13,947 nucleotides of DNA from Lentisphaerota bacterium (GTDB lineage Bacteria; Verrucomicrobiota; Lentisphaeria; Oligosphaerales; Oligosphaeraceae), in contig JAAZIY010000011.1 in the NCBI GenBank assembly GCA_012800625.1, positions 1-13,947 on the forward strand, written 5' to 3'. Shown here one piece after another: positions 6,999-13,947 of the stretch. The translations under genes and the position numbers were made by a program. The notes under the pieces are model-generated. The model was not told the origin of the DNA. It was given only the letters and a program-made list of their open reading frames with translations, and did no database searches. Numbering within the stretch: the first letter of the stretch is position 1; every line of letters begins with the position of its first letter.

Positions 6999-7535
6999 TC
7001 AGTAATTGGCGCAATGCAGCTCGAAGTGAGCCTTGGCGTGCAGGCAGACCGGGCACATGTCCGGAGCCTCTTCGCCAGTGTGCAGATGCCCGCAGTTGCG
7101 GCAGATCCACACCTTGCTCTCGCTCTTTTTGAAAACGCTCTTGTTATTCACATTGTCGAGCAGCTTCAGGTAGCGTTTCTCGTGATTGCGCTCCACTTCG
7201 CCCACGCCTTCAAAGCTTTTGGCGATTTCCTCGAAGCCCTCTTTGCGTGCCACCTCGGCAAACTCCTTGTACATCCGGGTCCACTCCTCGTTTTCCCCGG
7301 CGGCGGCGGCCTTCAGGTTGTCGGCGGTGCAGTTGATGCCCTTGAGCAGTTTGAACCAGAGCTTGGCATGCTCTTTTTCGTTGCGCGAGGTCTCGTCAAA
7401 GATGGCGGCGATCTGCTCGAAGCCGTCTTTGCGTGCCTTGCTGGAATAATACTCGTATTTGACGCGTGCCTGAGATTCGCCGGCAAAGGCGTAAAGCAGA
7501 TTTTTCTCGGTCTGAGTGCCTTTTAATTCTGCCAT
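6999..7535 (-). CDS. rbr: Rubrerythrin
   Basis: This 178-residue cytoplasmic non-haem di-iron peroxidase reduces hydrogen peroxide in anaerobes, taking electrons through its rubredoxin domain. The ferritin-like domain holds the expected iron ligands: E20 (GESQAR), E53 and H56 (NEKEH), E94 (FAEVAR), E115 and H118 (VERNH). The C-terminal rubredoxin-like site is C145-x-x-C148 and C161-x-x-C164. Both metal sites look complete. The start is well supported by GGAGG about 9 nt before ATG 7535. It diverges from rdgB across a 192-bp promoter region and is followed by a strong hairpin. Peroxide-responsive control would be normal for this family, but I cannot identify a specific operator. Confidence 0.96.
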   Translation of the reverse strand: MAELKGTQTEKNLLYAFAGESQARVKYEYYSSKARKDGFEQIAAIFDETSRNEKEHAKLWFKLLKGINCTADNLKAAAAGENEEWTRMYKEFAEVARKEGFEEIAKSFEGVGEVERNHEKRYLKLLDNVNNKSVFKKSESKVWICRNCGHLHTGEEAPDMCPVCLHAKAHFELHCANY

Positions 7536-7727
7536 TTAGATTACCTCCAAACAAAATTCATGGTTAATTCAAAAGCCAACAATGCTTTTGAGACATATAC
7601 ATAATTTGCACATTATTAGGGAAATTTCAAATGAATTCGCCTTAAATCGGCTTGTATGTACGGCTTTTGAGCTATATTTTGTGCTGGAAGCAATGGCGCT
7701 AGGGTTTTTTGTACGGTACCTACATAC
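7536..7727. promoter_or_regulatory. Divergent promoter region of rubrerythrin and rdgB, with repeated GCTTTTGAG boxes
   Basis: The gap is AT-rich compared with the genes around it. GCTTTTGAG-NN-ATAT occurs at 7584-7598 and again at 7663-7677, 79 bp apart and in the same orientation. An inverted CAAAAGC (7570-7576) pairs with the first box as a 7-bp hairpin with a 7-base loop. The boxes could bind a regulator or carry -10-like ATAT elements. The SD of rubrerythrin (GGAGG) lies at its right end on the minus strand, while rdgB has no obvious SD before ATG 7728. Confidence 0.45.
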
Positions 7728-8312
7728 ATGTCAACATATTTTTTAGCCAGTCGGAATCTTCACAAGCTCGCCGAGATGCAGGCCATCTTGCGGGGCAGCG
7801 GCGTGAAGCTGCGCTCTCTGGCAGAAGTTGCCGAATTGCCCGAGATTGACGAGGACGGCGACAGTTTTTTGGCCAATGCTGTCAAAAAGGCGGTTGAGAG
7901 CGCCCGCCTTAGCGGCAGGCTGGTGCTGGCCGACGACTCCGGCCTGGAGGTGCCCGCCCTGGGCGGCGAACCCGGGGTTCATTCGGCGCGCTATGCCGGG
8001 CCGAACAGCAGCGACAGCCAAAACACAGAGAAGCTGTTGCGCCGCATGCTTGGCATACAGCAGCGCCAGGCACGTTTCGTCTGCGTGCTGGCACTGGCAA
8101 ATCCCCTGGGGCTAATCGGCACAGCCGAAGGCGAAGTGCGCGGACGCATCGCCCTGACTCCCAGCGGACAGGGCGGCTTCGGCTACGACCCGGTCTTTGT
8201 GCCGCAGGGTCACAAGCAAAGCTTCGCCGAGCTTTCCGAAGACTGCAAGAACCAACTCAGCCACCGCCAACAAGCACTGCAAAATGCCCTGAAAACCAAG
8301 TTGCTAAAATAA
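7728..8312 (+). CDS. rdgB: RdgB/HAM1-family non-canonical purine NTP pyrophosphatase (dITP/XTP)
   Basis: This 194-residue cytoplasmic enzyme hydrolyses dITP, XTP and ITP to the monophosphate and pyrophosphate, keeping deaminated purines out of DNA and RNA. The HAM1 landmarks are all present: ASRNLHK (7-13, usual S/T-x-N-x-x-K), DSFLANA (45-51), LADDSGLEV (67-75, catalytic Asp at about 70), GVHSARYAG (83-91), GQGGFGYDPVF (147-157) and SFAELS...KNQLSHRQQAL (165-184). Length is typical for the family (about 190-200). There is no clear Shine-Dalgarno at ATG 7728, but the protein begins exactly where family members do. A small unknown gene follows after 68 bp and may share the transcript. Confidence 0.96.
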   Translation: MSTYFLASRNLHKLAEMQAILRGSGVKLRSLAEVAELPEIDEDGDSFLANAVKKAVESARLSGRLVLADDSGLEVPALGGEPGVHSARYAGPNSSDSQNTEKLLRRMLGIQQRQARFVCVLALANPLGLIGTAEGEVRGRIALTPSGQGGFGYDPVFVPQGHKQSFAELSEDCKNQLSHRQQALQNALKTKLLK

Positions 8313-8380
8313 ACCCAGGCCAAAAGGCTTGCCGGCGATGAATTTGGACAGCATTCGCAGCAAGTTGGAGGTTTGCACTT

Positions 8381-8596
8381 ATGAAAAATGAAGCCGTCTT
8401 ACAGCATCGTCGCCTTGCCGCCTGGCTGATGACGCCCGAGGCACGCATGCGGCGTTTCAAACAGATGCAAGAGCAGGCCTTTGCCATGATGTCAAAAGAA
8501 GGCCGCGAGAATTTTATTTTGCGCAACCACCGCCTGCGCAGCATGGTTTATGAAAATGGAAGGTGGCGTTTTGTTCGAGATATTCAATCATCTTAA
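8381..8596 (+). CDS. Small basic protein of unknown function
   Basis: A 71-residue frame beginning MKNEAVLQHRRLAAWLM, which I do not recognise. It is supported by TTGGAGG about 8-9 nt before the ATG, the best Shine-Dalgarno in this part of the window. The protein is rich in Arg, Lys, Met and Glu with a likely helical first two thirds. The tail (LRSMVYENGRWRFVRDI) looks like a short beta hairpin. There is no Cys, signal peptide or membrane helix. It lies 68 bp after rdgB in the same direction with no terminator between. It may be an RNA- or nucleic-acid-associated small protein given its charge, but this is a guess. Confidence 0.65.
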   Translation: MKNEAVLQHRRLAAWLMTPEARMRRFKQMQEQAFAMMSKEGRENFILRNHRLRSMVYENGRWRFVRDIQSS

Positions 8597-8649
8597 TTCC
8601 TACAAGATAAATGATTCCTAACCGTGATGCCCCTTTTAGACGAAGACGA

Positions 8650-8693
8650 CTTGGTGTGTCTTAGTGTAGCTTCGTGTGTCTTCGTGTCCAAAA
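8650..8693 (+). repeat. CTTNGTGTNN decamer array, copy B
   Basis: Four units in exact 10-bp register: CTTGGTGTGT, CTTAGTGTAG, CTTCGTGTGT and CTTCGTGTCC, then AAAA. The last unit plus AAAA matches copy C in reverse complement. It lies downstream of the small gene and about 125 bp before the candidate pckG promoter. Confidence 0.88.
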
Positions 8694-8817
8694 TCCGGCC
8701 AGGCTTCCTTTTTCGCCGAGAGCTAACGTAGAACAGATTGCTTCTTGACCCACATTGCCGCTGTATGCAGCCCAAAAATATTGTCCCCTGACCCTACACG
8801 GTTTTTTCGGCTTTGTC

Positions 8818-8846
8818 TTGTCGCATCATTTTACAGGCATTATATT
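8818..8846 (+). promoter_or_regulatory. Candidate sigma-70-type promoter for pckG
   Basis: TTGTCG (8818-8823) is separated by exactly 17 bp from TATATT (8841-8846). That matches the consensus spacing, with 4 of 6 bases right in the -35 and 5 of 6 in the -10. It would give a leader of about 55 nt before ATG 8908. Based on sequence resemblance only. Confidence 0.4.
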
Positions 8847-8907
8847 ACTAGCTTACTCCAGTTCCGGCGCGCCCGGCCAACCTAACCCGTTAGCAAAAGG
8901 AAACAAC

Positions 8908-10698
8908 ATGTTGTTGAACGAGATTAAAAATACAGAGCTGAAGTCATGGCTGCAAAGCTGGATCGACCTGACCACTCCTGATGATGTGGTTATCTGTGAC
9001 GGCAGCAAAGAGCAGAATGACCAGCTTTGCAATATGATGGTCAAAAGCGGCACCTTCATCAAGCTTGAGGAGCCGGCAGACTCCTATCTGTGTCGTTCCG
9101 AGGTCAGCGACGTGGCTCGGGTTGAGGAGCGCACCTATATCTGCTCTGAGAAGGAAGAGGACTCCGGCCCCAGCAATCATTGGCGCGACCCGGTCGAGAT
9201 GAAGGCCGAGTTCAACCAGCTTTTCAAGGGCTGCATGAAAGGCCGTACCCTTTACGTCATCCCCTTCAGCATGGGACCCATCGAGTCGCCCATTTCCAAG
9301 TACGGCATAGAGCTGACCGACAGCCCCTACGTCGTCGTCAATATGTGCATCATGACCCGGGTGGGCCTGAGCGTGCTCGAAAAGGTGGACAAAGGCGCCG
9401 ACTTCGTCAAATGCGTGCACTCCGTAGGCGCACCGCTGGCTGATGGCGAAGCCGACGCCCCCTGGCCCTGCGCTGAAATGGAGAAAAAATTCATCACTCA
9501 TTTCCCTGAGACCCGCGAGATCATCTCCTTTGGCTCGGGCTACGGCGGCAATGCCCTGCTGGGCAAAAAATGTTTCGCGCTGCGCATCGCCTCGGTGCAG
9601 GCCCGCGACGAGGGCTGGATGGCCGAGCATATGCTCATCCTGAAGCTCACCAACCCCGAAGGCCTGGTCAAATATGTCGCCGCCGCCTTCCCCAGCGCCT
9701 GCGGCAAAACCAACCTGGCCATGATGGAACCCACCATCGAAGGCTGGAAGGTGGAAACCATTGGCGACGACATCGCCTGGATGAAATTCGGTGAGGACGG
9801 CAGGCTCTACGCCATCAACCCGGAGGCCGGCTTCTTCGGCGTCGCGCCAGGCACCTCCATGAAGTCCAACCCCAATTGCATGCGCACTATCGCCAGGGGC
9901 AACAGCATCTTCACCAATACCGCCATCACCCTGGACGGCGGCGTCTGGTGGGAAGACCATGACAAGGATCCCGAGGAACTGGTCGACTGGATACGCCGTC
10001 CCTGGAAGAAAGGCGACAAGCGCAAAGCCGCCCATCCCAACGCCCGCTTCACCACACCGGCGGCGCAGTGCCCGGTTATCGCCCCCGAGTGGGAAGACCC
10101 GGCCGGCGTGCCCATCAGCGCATTCCTGTTTGGCGGCAGACGCAAGACCGTCGTGCCCCTGGTAAACGAGGCGCTGGACTGGAAACACGGTGTTTTCTTG
10201 GGTGCCACCATGGCCTCAGAGATGACCGCCGCCGCCGCTGGTGGCCAGGGACAGCTGCGCTTCGACCCCTTTGCCATGCTGCCCTTCTGCGGCTATCATA
10301 TGGGCGACTACTTCAAACATTGGCTCGAAATCGGCGAAAAAGCCGGTGACAAGGCGCCGAAAATCTTCTACGTCAACTGGTTTAGAAGAAACGAGGAAGG
10401 CAAGTGGCTGTGGCCGGGATACGGCGAGAACTCCCGCGTGCTAAAGTGGGTCTTCGAACGCTGCAACGGCGAAGGCGAAAGCAAAGCCACCGCCATAGGG
10501 AATCTGCCCAGCGACCAGGCCATAGACCTGAAAGGCATCAAGGTGGACCCCGAAGACATGCACGAATTGCTAACGGTGGACTGCCAGGGCTGGAAAGAAA
10601 TGATCCCGCAAATCAAGGCGCACTTCGCCAAATTCGGCGAGCGCCTGCCCGAAGAGCTTAACAAACAGCTGGAAGCAATGGAAAAACGCCTCGGCTGA
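8908..10698 (+). CDS. pckG: Phosphoenolpyruvate carboxykinase (GTP)
   Basis: Cytoplasmic enzyme interconverting oxaloacetate plus GTP with PEP, CO2 and GDP. It works in gluconeogenesis or, in many anaerobes, in the carboxylating direction. The 596 residues match the family length of about 600. Landmarks in order are R-loop ARVEERTYI (70-78), GYGGNALLGKKCFALRIAS (211-229) with the Mn-binding Lys, AEHMLIL (239-245) with the metal-binding His 241, GTP P-loop FPSACGKTN (261-269) with the reactive Cys 265, and GDDIAWMKF (286-294) with the metal-binding Asp. FPSACGKTN marks the GTP class, not the ATP class. I chose ATG 8908 because AAAAGGAAA lies just upstream and the protein starts as family members do. 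Codons end mostly in C or G, suggesting high expression. A candidate promoter precedes it and a strong terminator follows. Confidence 0.98.
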   Translation: MLLNEIKNTELKSWLQSWIDLTTPDDVVICDGSKEQNDQLCNMMVKSGTFIKLEEPADSYLCRSEVSDVARVEERTYICSEKEEDSGPSNHWRDPVEMKAEFNQLFKGCMKGRTLYVIPFSMGPIESPISKYGIELTDSPYVVVNMCIMTRVGLSVLEKVDKGADFVKCVHSVGAPLADGEADAPWPCAEMEKKFITHFPETREIISFGSGYGGNALLGKKCFALRIASVQARDEGWMAEHMLILKLTNPEGLVKYVAAAFPSACGKTNLAMMEPTIEGWKVETIGDDIAWMKFGEDGRLYAINPEAGFFGVAPGTSMKSNPNCMRTIARGNSIFTNTAITLDGGVWWEDHDKDPEELVDWIRRPWKKGDKRKAAHPNARFTTPAAQCPVIAPEWEDPAGVPISAFLFGGRRKTVVPLVNEALDWKHGVFLGATMASEMTAAAAGGQGQLRFDPFAMLPFCGYHMGDYFKHWLEIGEKAGDKAPKIFYVNWFRRNEEGKWLWPGYGENSRVLKWVFERCNGEGESKATAIGNLPSDQAIDLKGIKVDPEDMHELLTVDCQGWKEMIPQIKAHFAKFGERLPEELNKQLEAMEKRLG

Positions 10699-10723
10699 AA
10701 GCCCAAGGACTAATAACATGAGC

Positions 10724-10773
10724 AGGCTCCAAGGAAAGAAGAAGCACAATTCTACTACCTTGGAGCCTTTTTT
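10724..10773 (+). terminator. Rho-independent terminator after pckG
   Basis: AGGCTCCAAGG (10724-10734) and CCTTGGAGCCT (10758-10768) form a perfect 11-bp stem with a 23-base loop, followed at once by a T run ending at 10773. It lies 26 bp after the pckG stop and just before the HIT gene, so the HIT gene probably has separate or readthrough transcription. Confidence 0.92.
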
Positions 10774-10793
10774 AATGGCAGAAGGAGCAGCTC

Positions 10794-11294
10794 ATGCCTG
10801 AAGCAAACAACATCGAAGCGCAACGCCCGCTCTGGGCCCCCTGGCGCATAGACTATATACGCGCAGACAAGCCGGAGGGCTGCTTTTTCTGCGAGAAGGG
10901 CGGGCGCGACTGCCGCAAAGACCACGTCGTCCACAAAGGAAAGCGCTGCTTTGTACTGCTCAACGACTTTCCCTACAACTGCGGGCATCTGCTGGTGGCC
11001 CCGTACCGGCACCTGGCGGACTTGACCCTGCTGGAGCCGGAGGAGCTGCTCGAGCTGGGACAACTCCTGGTCAAGGCCGAAACCGTGCTGCGCGAAACCA
11101 TGCGTCCGGACGGCTTCAATATCGGCTTCAACATAGGACGGGCCGCCGGAGCCGGCGTCAAGGACCATGTACACGGCCATGTGGTGCCGCGCTGGGTGGG
11201 AGACACCAACTTCATGCCGGTGCTCAATGCCAGCCATTGCATACCAGAAGCCCTGGACGCCAGCGCCGAACTGCTGCGCCAGGCCTGGGAATAA
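10794..11294 (+). CDS. HIT-family protein, Ap4A phosphorylase/nucleotidyltransferase-like
   Basis: 166 residues with a complete histidine-triad site, HVHGHVVPRW (125-134), in which the middle His is expected to form the nucleotidyl intermediate. LWAPWRIDYI (13-22), C30-x-x-C33 (possible zinc ligands), GHLLVAPYRH (64-73), FNIGFNIGRAAGAG (108-121) and GDTNFMPV (136-143) are typical of the bacterial branch related to Ap4A phosphorylases and FHIT. Substrates in that branch are dinucleoside polyphosphates or other AMP-linked compounds; which one applies here cannot be read from sequence. ATG 10794 has AAGGAG 6 nt upstream. The gene starts 21 bp after the pckG terminator, so its promoter may lie within or before that hairpin, or it relies on readthrough. 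Confidence 0.93.
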   Translation: MPEANNIEAQRPLWAPWRIDYIRADKPEGCFFCEKGGRDCRKDHVVHKGKRCFVLLNDFPYNCGHLLVAPYRHLADLTLLEPEELLELGQLLVKAETVLRETMRPDGFNIGFNIGRAAGAGVKDHVHGHVVPRWVGDTNFMPVLNASHCIPEALDASAELLRQAWE

Positions 11295-11377
11295 ACCTCG
11301 TCACCCTGCCCTGCGGTTTTTGTAGCCTGGAGCAAAAGAAGCTATATTAGACCAGGTTTGGAAAAGCATGCGGCAAT

Positions 11378-11411
11378 TTTTGGACACGAAGAGACATGAA
11401 GAGACACAAAG
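11378..11411 (-). repeat. CTTNGTGTNN decamer array, copy C (inverted)
   Basis: Read on the minus strand: CTTTGTGTCT, CTTCATGTCT and CTTCGTGTCC, then AAAA. The three units are in exact 10-bp register. The end CTTCGTGTCCAAAA is identical to the end of copy B. It lies in the 238-bp gap between the HIT gene and the secreted protein gene. The rest of that gap contains an imperfect CCTGG/CCAGG stem near 11326-11355 and nothing else I can name. Confidence 0.87.
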
Positions 11412-11532
11412 AGTTTGTCCTACTCAGCCTTATCTGTCCGGTCTATAAAATCCCGCCATATTTTCCTCAATTGCCTTGCTTATCATTCTAAAATCTGCTT
11501 TATGTTTTTCTCACTTTATAGAAGGAAGCGCC

Positions 11533-13947
11533 ATGTCAAGCAATCTGTGTAACATCTTGCTTATCTTTGCTTTTTCATTTTCTCTGTTTGCCGCCGATTT
11601 TATTGTTCCGGGAAAAAACATCGCCCTGCGCAAAAGCTACACCATGTCGCCTCCGCCCAACTATGCGCTTTGCAAGGACGAGGCTGATGCCGTGCAGCTC
11701 ACTGACGGCGAAAGCAAGAGCAGCTGCAAGAATCAGTTTTGGGTTGAAAAAAGCAGCGTAGGCTGGTCCAAAGGCCTGCCCATAATCATTACCATTGACC
11801 TCGAACGCGAGGAGCCTATTAGCGGCATTTCCTGGAATGGCGCCGCCGGCAGCGGCGGCGTGACCTGGCCAATGGGGCTGCAGGTCTATGTCAGCAGTGA
11901 CCAACAAAACTGGTATTTTGTCGGTGACCTAGCAGACCTGGGCAGCCGCAAAACCCGTCCGGAGCCAGTGGGACACAGTATCTTCAAGTATGCTACCGAC
12001 GGCTTGAGAACCAAGGGGCGATGGGTGCAGATACTAGTCAACCAGACCCCGTATGCCTTTTGCGACGAAATTGAGGTGTTTCGCGGTGAAGATGCCTGGC
12101 TCCAGGAGCCACATGGCAAAACGGCTGTGGCAGACCCACAGCAGGACTTTTGGCAAAACAACCTGAATAACGGCCTGCGCATGCGCTTGTTTGCCGACCT
12201 GATGCAAGTGGAAGAAAGAATCTTGAGCCTGCCCAAAAATTATGCGCCGCGTAATGCGGCTCTGCCAAAAATTGCTCTGCTGAAAGAAGAGATAGCGCAA
12301 GACTTCAGTGTTGACCTGGATAGCTTCCAAGCGGTTTTTCCTTTGAACAGGCTGCATGAAAGGGTTTTTGCCCTGAACGCCGTATTCCTGCAGGCCAACA
12401 GATACAGCAAGCCCTTTTTCTGGCATAATAACCGCTGGGACCCGCTCACTATGCTAAGCATGCCCGAGGGCAGTGCACTGAGCGCGCCACTGCAAGTGGA
12501 TATGATGCGCAACGAGCAGCGCTCTGAGGTCATCAATCTGTGTAACCCCGGCAATGACAGCCTCGAGTATGAATTCAGTTGCAGCGGGCTGCCAGAGGAA
12601 GCCGGCCTGCAGTTCAATGAAGTGCTGGCCACGGATACCAAACAGGGCGAAAGCATTTCGGCAGCTCTCAAGCTTAGCGACAACCCAAAGCAACTGAAAC
12701 TGCGCGTGCCTGCCGGAACCAGCCGCCAGGTCTGGATAAGCTTCAGGAAACCTAGCCTGCCTAACGGTAAATATAGCGGCAAAGTCAGTGCCAGGGCGCC
12801 AGGACAAGAGGAACTTGAGGCCGAAATTAACCTGCGTATCTATGCCGAGTTCCCGCAACAAGCCAGCCTACACGTGGGAGGCTGGGACTACGTCAACGGC
12901 AATGGTAGATATGTGCATGGCATGAGTAATCTGCAAGATAACCTGGCTCTGATGCGCGATATCTACACAGACAGCGCCTGGGCCACAAGCTCAGTCATGC
13001 CACAGGGAGCAAAATTCGCGGAAGACGGCAGCCTGATGAATGCCGAAGAACTGGACTTTAGCAACTGGGAGCAGTGGCAACGGCGCTGGAGTCAAGCTCG
13101 AAAATACTGCATATTCATGTCGGTGGGCAGTAAATTCTACGGCGAAAGCATGAACAGCCAACGCTTCAAACGTATGCTTGCCGACTATATGAATGCATGG
13201 GGGAACTACCTGCGTAATAAAAATTTGCATCCCAGCCAAGTCGTCCTGCTCCTGGTCGATGAGCCAAATAAGCACTCGCAGGACGAGATCATCATTGCCT
13301 GGGCCAAAGCCATTAAGGCAGCCGCTCAAGGCTTCCTTATCTTTGAGGACCCGGTTTATCGCAACCCCGAAGAAGCCTTGCCGGAGATGTATGAAGTCAG
13401 TGACATACTCTGCCCTAACACCCCCATGATGCTTAGCCAAGGCGAAAAATTTAAACGCTTCTATATGCGTCAAGCTGAAGCGGGCAAGGAGCTTTGGCTA
13501 TATTCCTGCAGCGGCCCGGCCAAGACCCTGGACCCGGTCAATTATCACCGTGCACAGATGTGGCAGGCCTTTGATATAGGTGCCAAGGGCTGCTTCTACT
13601 GGGCTTTTGGCTGTGCCGGGGGCAACGGCAACTCCTTCAGTCCCTACTTGCAGCCTGGCATCGAGTACTCGCCATACTTTATGTCAAAGCACACAGTTAT
13701 GCCCGGCAAGCACAGCGAGGCCATACGTGAAGGAGTGCAGGACTATGAATATCTGCTTATACTGCAGAAAAAATGCGAGCAGCTGAGAAAAGACAACAGG
13801 TACGGACCACAGCTGCTGAACGCCGAACTGCTCCTGGAAACCGTCGCCGCCAGGGCACTGGCAGAGGTCAAGCCGGGCAACCTGGGCTGGCAGACAGCAA
13901 AAAACCGCGGCCTGCTTGATGATATGCGAGTGCTGCTGCTAAACGCC
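11533..13947 (+). CDS. Secreted modular protein with DUF4091-like C-terminus and discoidin-like N-terminal domain (3' end outside window)
   Basis: The frame is open for 805 codons and runs off the window without a stop, so the gene is partial. Residues 1-21 form a signal peptide (hydrophobic LLIFAFSFSLF, then AAD), so the product is exported. Residues about 25-190 look like an F5/8 type C (discoidin-like) beta-sandwich: an unpaired 'NIALRKSY' start, ITIDL at the core, VYVSSDQQNWYFVGDL, then RWVQILVNQ near the end. About 315-435 is a second beta-sandwich. About 440-700 resembles a glycosidase-like barrel. The region from GCFYWAFG to IREGVQDYEYLLIL (about 683-742) has the W/Y-rich strand and R-x-G-x-x-D-Y-E-x-L signature I associate with DUF4091 proteins. 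AAGGAAG lies just before ATG 11533. The likely role is extracellular or periplasmic carbohydrate binding or cleavage. Activity is unproven and the exact domain names need a profile search. Confidence 0.8.
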   Translation, partial: MSSNLCNILLIFAFSFSLFAADFIVPGKNIALRKSYTMSPPPNYALCKDEADAVQLTDGESKSSCKNQFWVEKSSVGWSKGLPIIITIDLEREEPISGISWNGAAGSGGVTWPMGLQVYVSSDQQNWYFVGDLADLGSRKTRPEPVGHSIFKYATDGLRTKGRWVQILVNQTPYAFCDEIEVFRGEDAWLQEPHGKTAVADPQQDFWQNNLNNGLRMRLFADLMQVEERILSLPKNYAPRNAALPKIALLKEEIAQDFSVDLDSFQAVFPLNRLHERVFALNAVFLQANRYSKPFFWHNNRWDPLTMLSMPEGSALSAPLQVDMMRNEQRSEVINLCNPGNDSLEYEFSCSGLPEEAGLQFNEVLATDTKQGESISAALKLSDNPKQLKLRVPAGTSRQVWISFRKPSLPNGKYSGKVSARAPGQEELEAEINLRIYAEFPQQASLHVGGWDYVNGNGRYVHGMSNLQDNLALMRDIYTDSAWATSSVMPQGAKFAEDGSLMNAEELDFSNWEQWQRRWSQARKYCIFMSVGSKFYGESMNSQRFKRMLADYMNAWGNYLRNKNLHPSQVVLLLVDEPNKHSQDEIIIAWAKAIKAAAQGFLIFEDPVYRNPEEALPEMYEVSDILCPNTPMMLSQGEKFKRFYMRQAEAGKELWLYSCSGPAKTLDPVNYHRAQMWQAFDIGAKGCFYWAFGCAGGNGNSFSPYLQPGIEYSPYFMSKHTVMPGKHSEAIREGVQDYEYLLILQKKCEQLRKDNRYGPQLLNAELLLETVAARALAEVKPGNLGWQTAKNRGLLDDMRVLLLNA

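Larger units (their letters stand above)
8597..8907. other. 311-bp gap between the small gene and pckG
   Basis: It holds decamer array copy B (8650-8693) and a candidate pckG promoter (8818-8846). Between them (8694-8817) I see nothing definite. An in-frame upstream ATG at 8755 would extend pckG by 51 residues, but that stretch has no PEPCK similarity and no Shine-Dalgarno, so I treat it as untranslated leader. Confidence 0.6.

Noticed and set aside
8755..8907. 51-residue N-terminal extension of PEP carboxykinase
   Set aside because: No Shine-Dalgarno at 8755 and no PEPCK-like residues; AAAAGGAAA and the conserved start favour ATG 8908.
8944..10188. 414-codon open frame antisense to pckG
   Set aside because: A shadow produced by the strongly G/C-ending codons of pckG; the sense strand is a full-length, motif-complete enzyme.

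Overview
This window looks like chromosomal DNA from an anaerobic bacterium. The protein styles and the intergenic repeats suggest the PVC superphylum, with a Lentisphaerota-like lineage my best guess. That guess rests on a GTP-type PEP carboxykinase, a rubrerythrin, a bacterial GlnRS, large modular glycosidase-like proteins and gene gaps full of short hairpin repeats. There is no rRNA or marker gene to confirm it. I see no tRNA, rRNA, CRISPR array, transposase or phage gene.

Layout. Positions 1-808 are a non-coding repeat island: a 31-bp minisatellite, a truncated copy of a structured dispersed element, and three copies of a composite repeat made of GGGNNC hexamers joined to a CTAAAG-core hairpin. 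Positions 809-2836 (+) encode a cytoplasmic glycosidase-like protein. A minus-strand block follows: an orphan PotD-like lipoprotein (2945-3988), a FabG-like SDR reductase (4083-4829), glutaminyl-tRNA synthetase (5110-6834) and rubrerythrin (6999-7535), with a terminator-like hairpin between the last two. A divergent intergenic region (7536-7727) then switches to a plus-strand block: RdgB/HAM1 pyrophosphatase (7728-8312), a 71-residue unknown (8381-8596), PEP carboxykinase (8908-10698) with a clear terminator, a HIT-family Ap4A phosphorylase-like protein (10794-11294), and a large secreted protein with a DUF4091-like C-terminus (11533 to the window edge, still open).

How the genes relate. Most are independent housekeeping functions: translation, fatty-acid-type reduction, nucleotide-pool cleaning (RdgB and perhaps the HIT protein), peroxide defence and gluconeogenesis. 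The two glycosidase-like proteins at the ends hint at use of complex carbohydrates. No single operon-encoded new system is evident. The most unusual content is between the genes: at least four kinds of short structured repeat, including a 10-bp-periodic CTTNGTGTNN array that recurs in three separate gaps.
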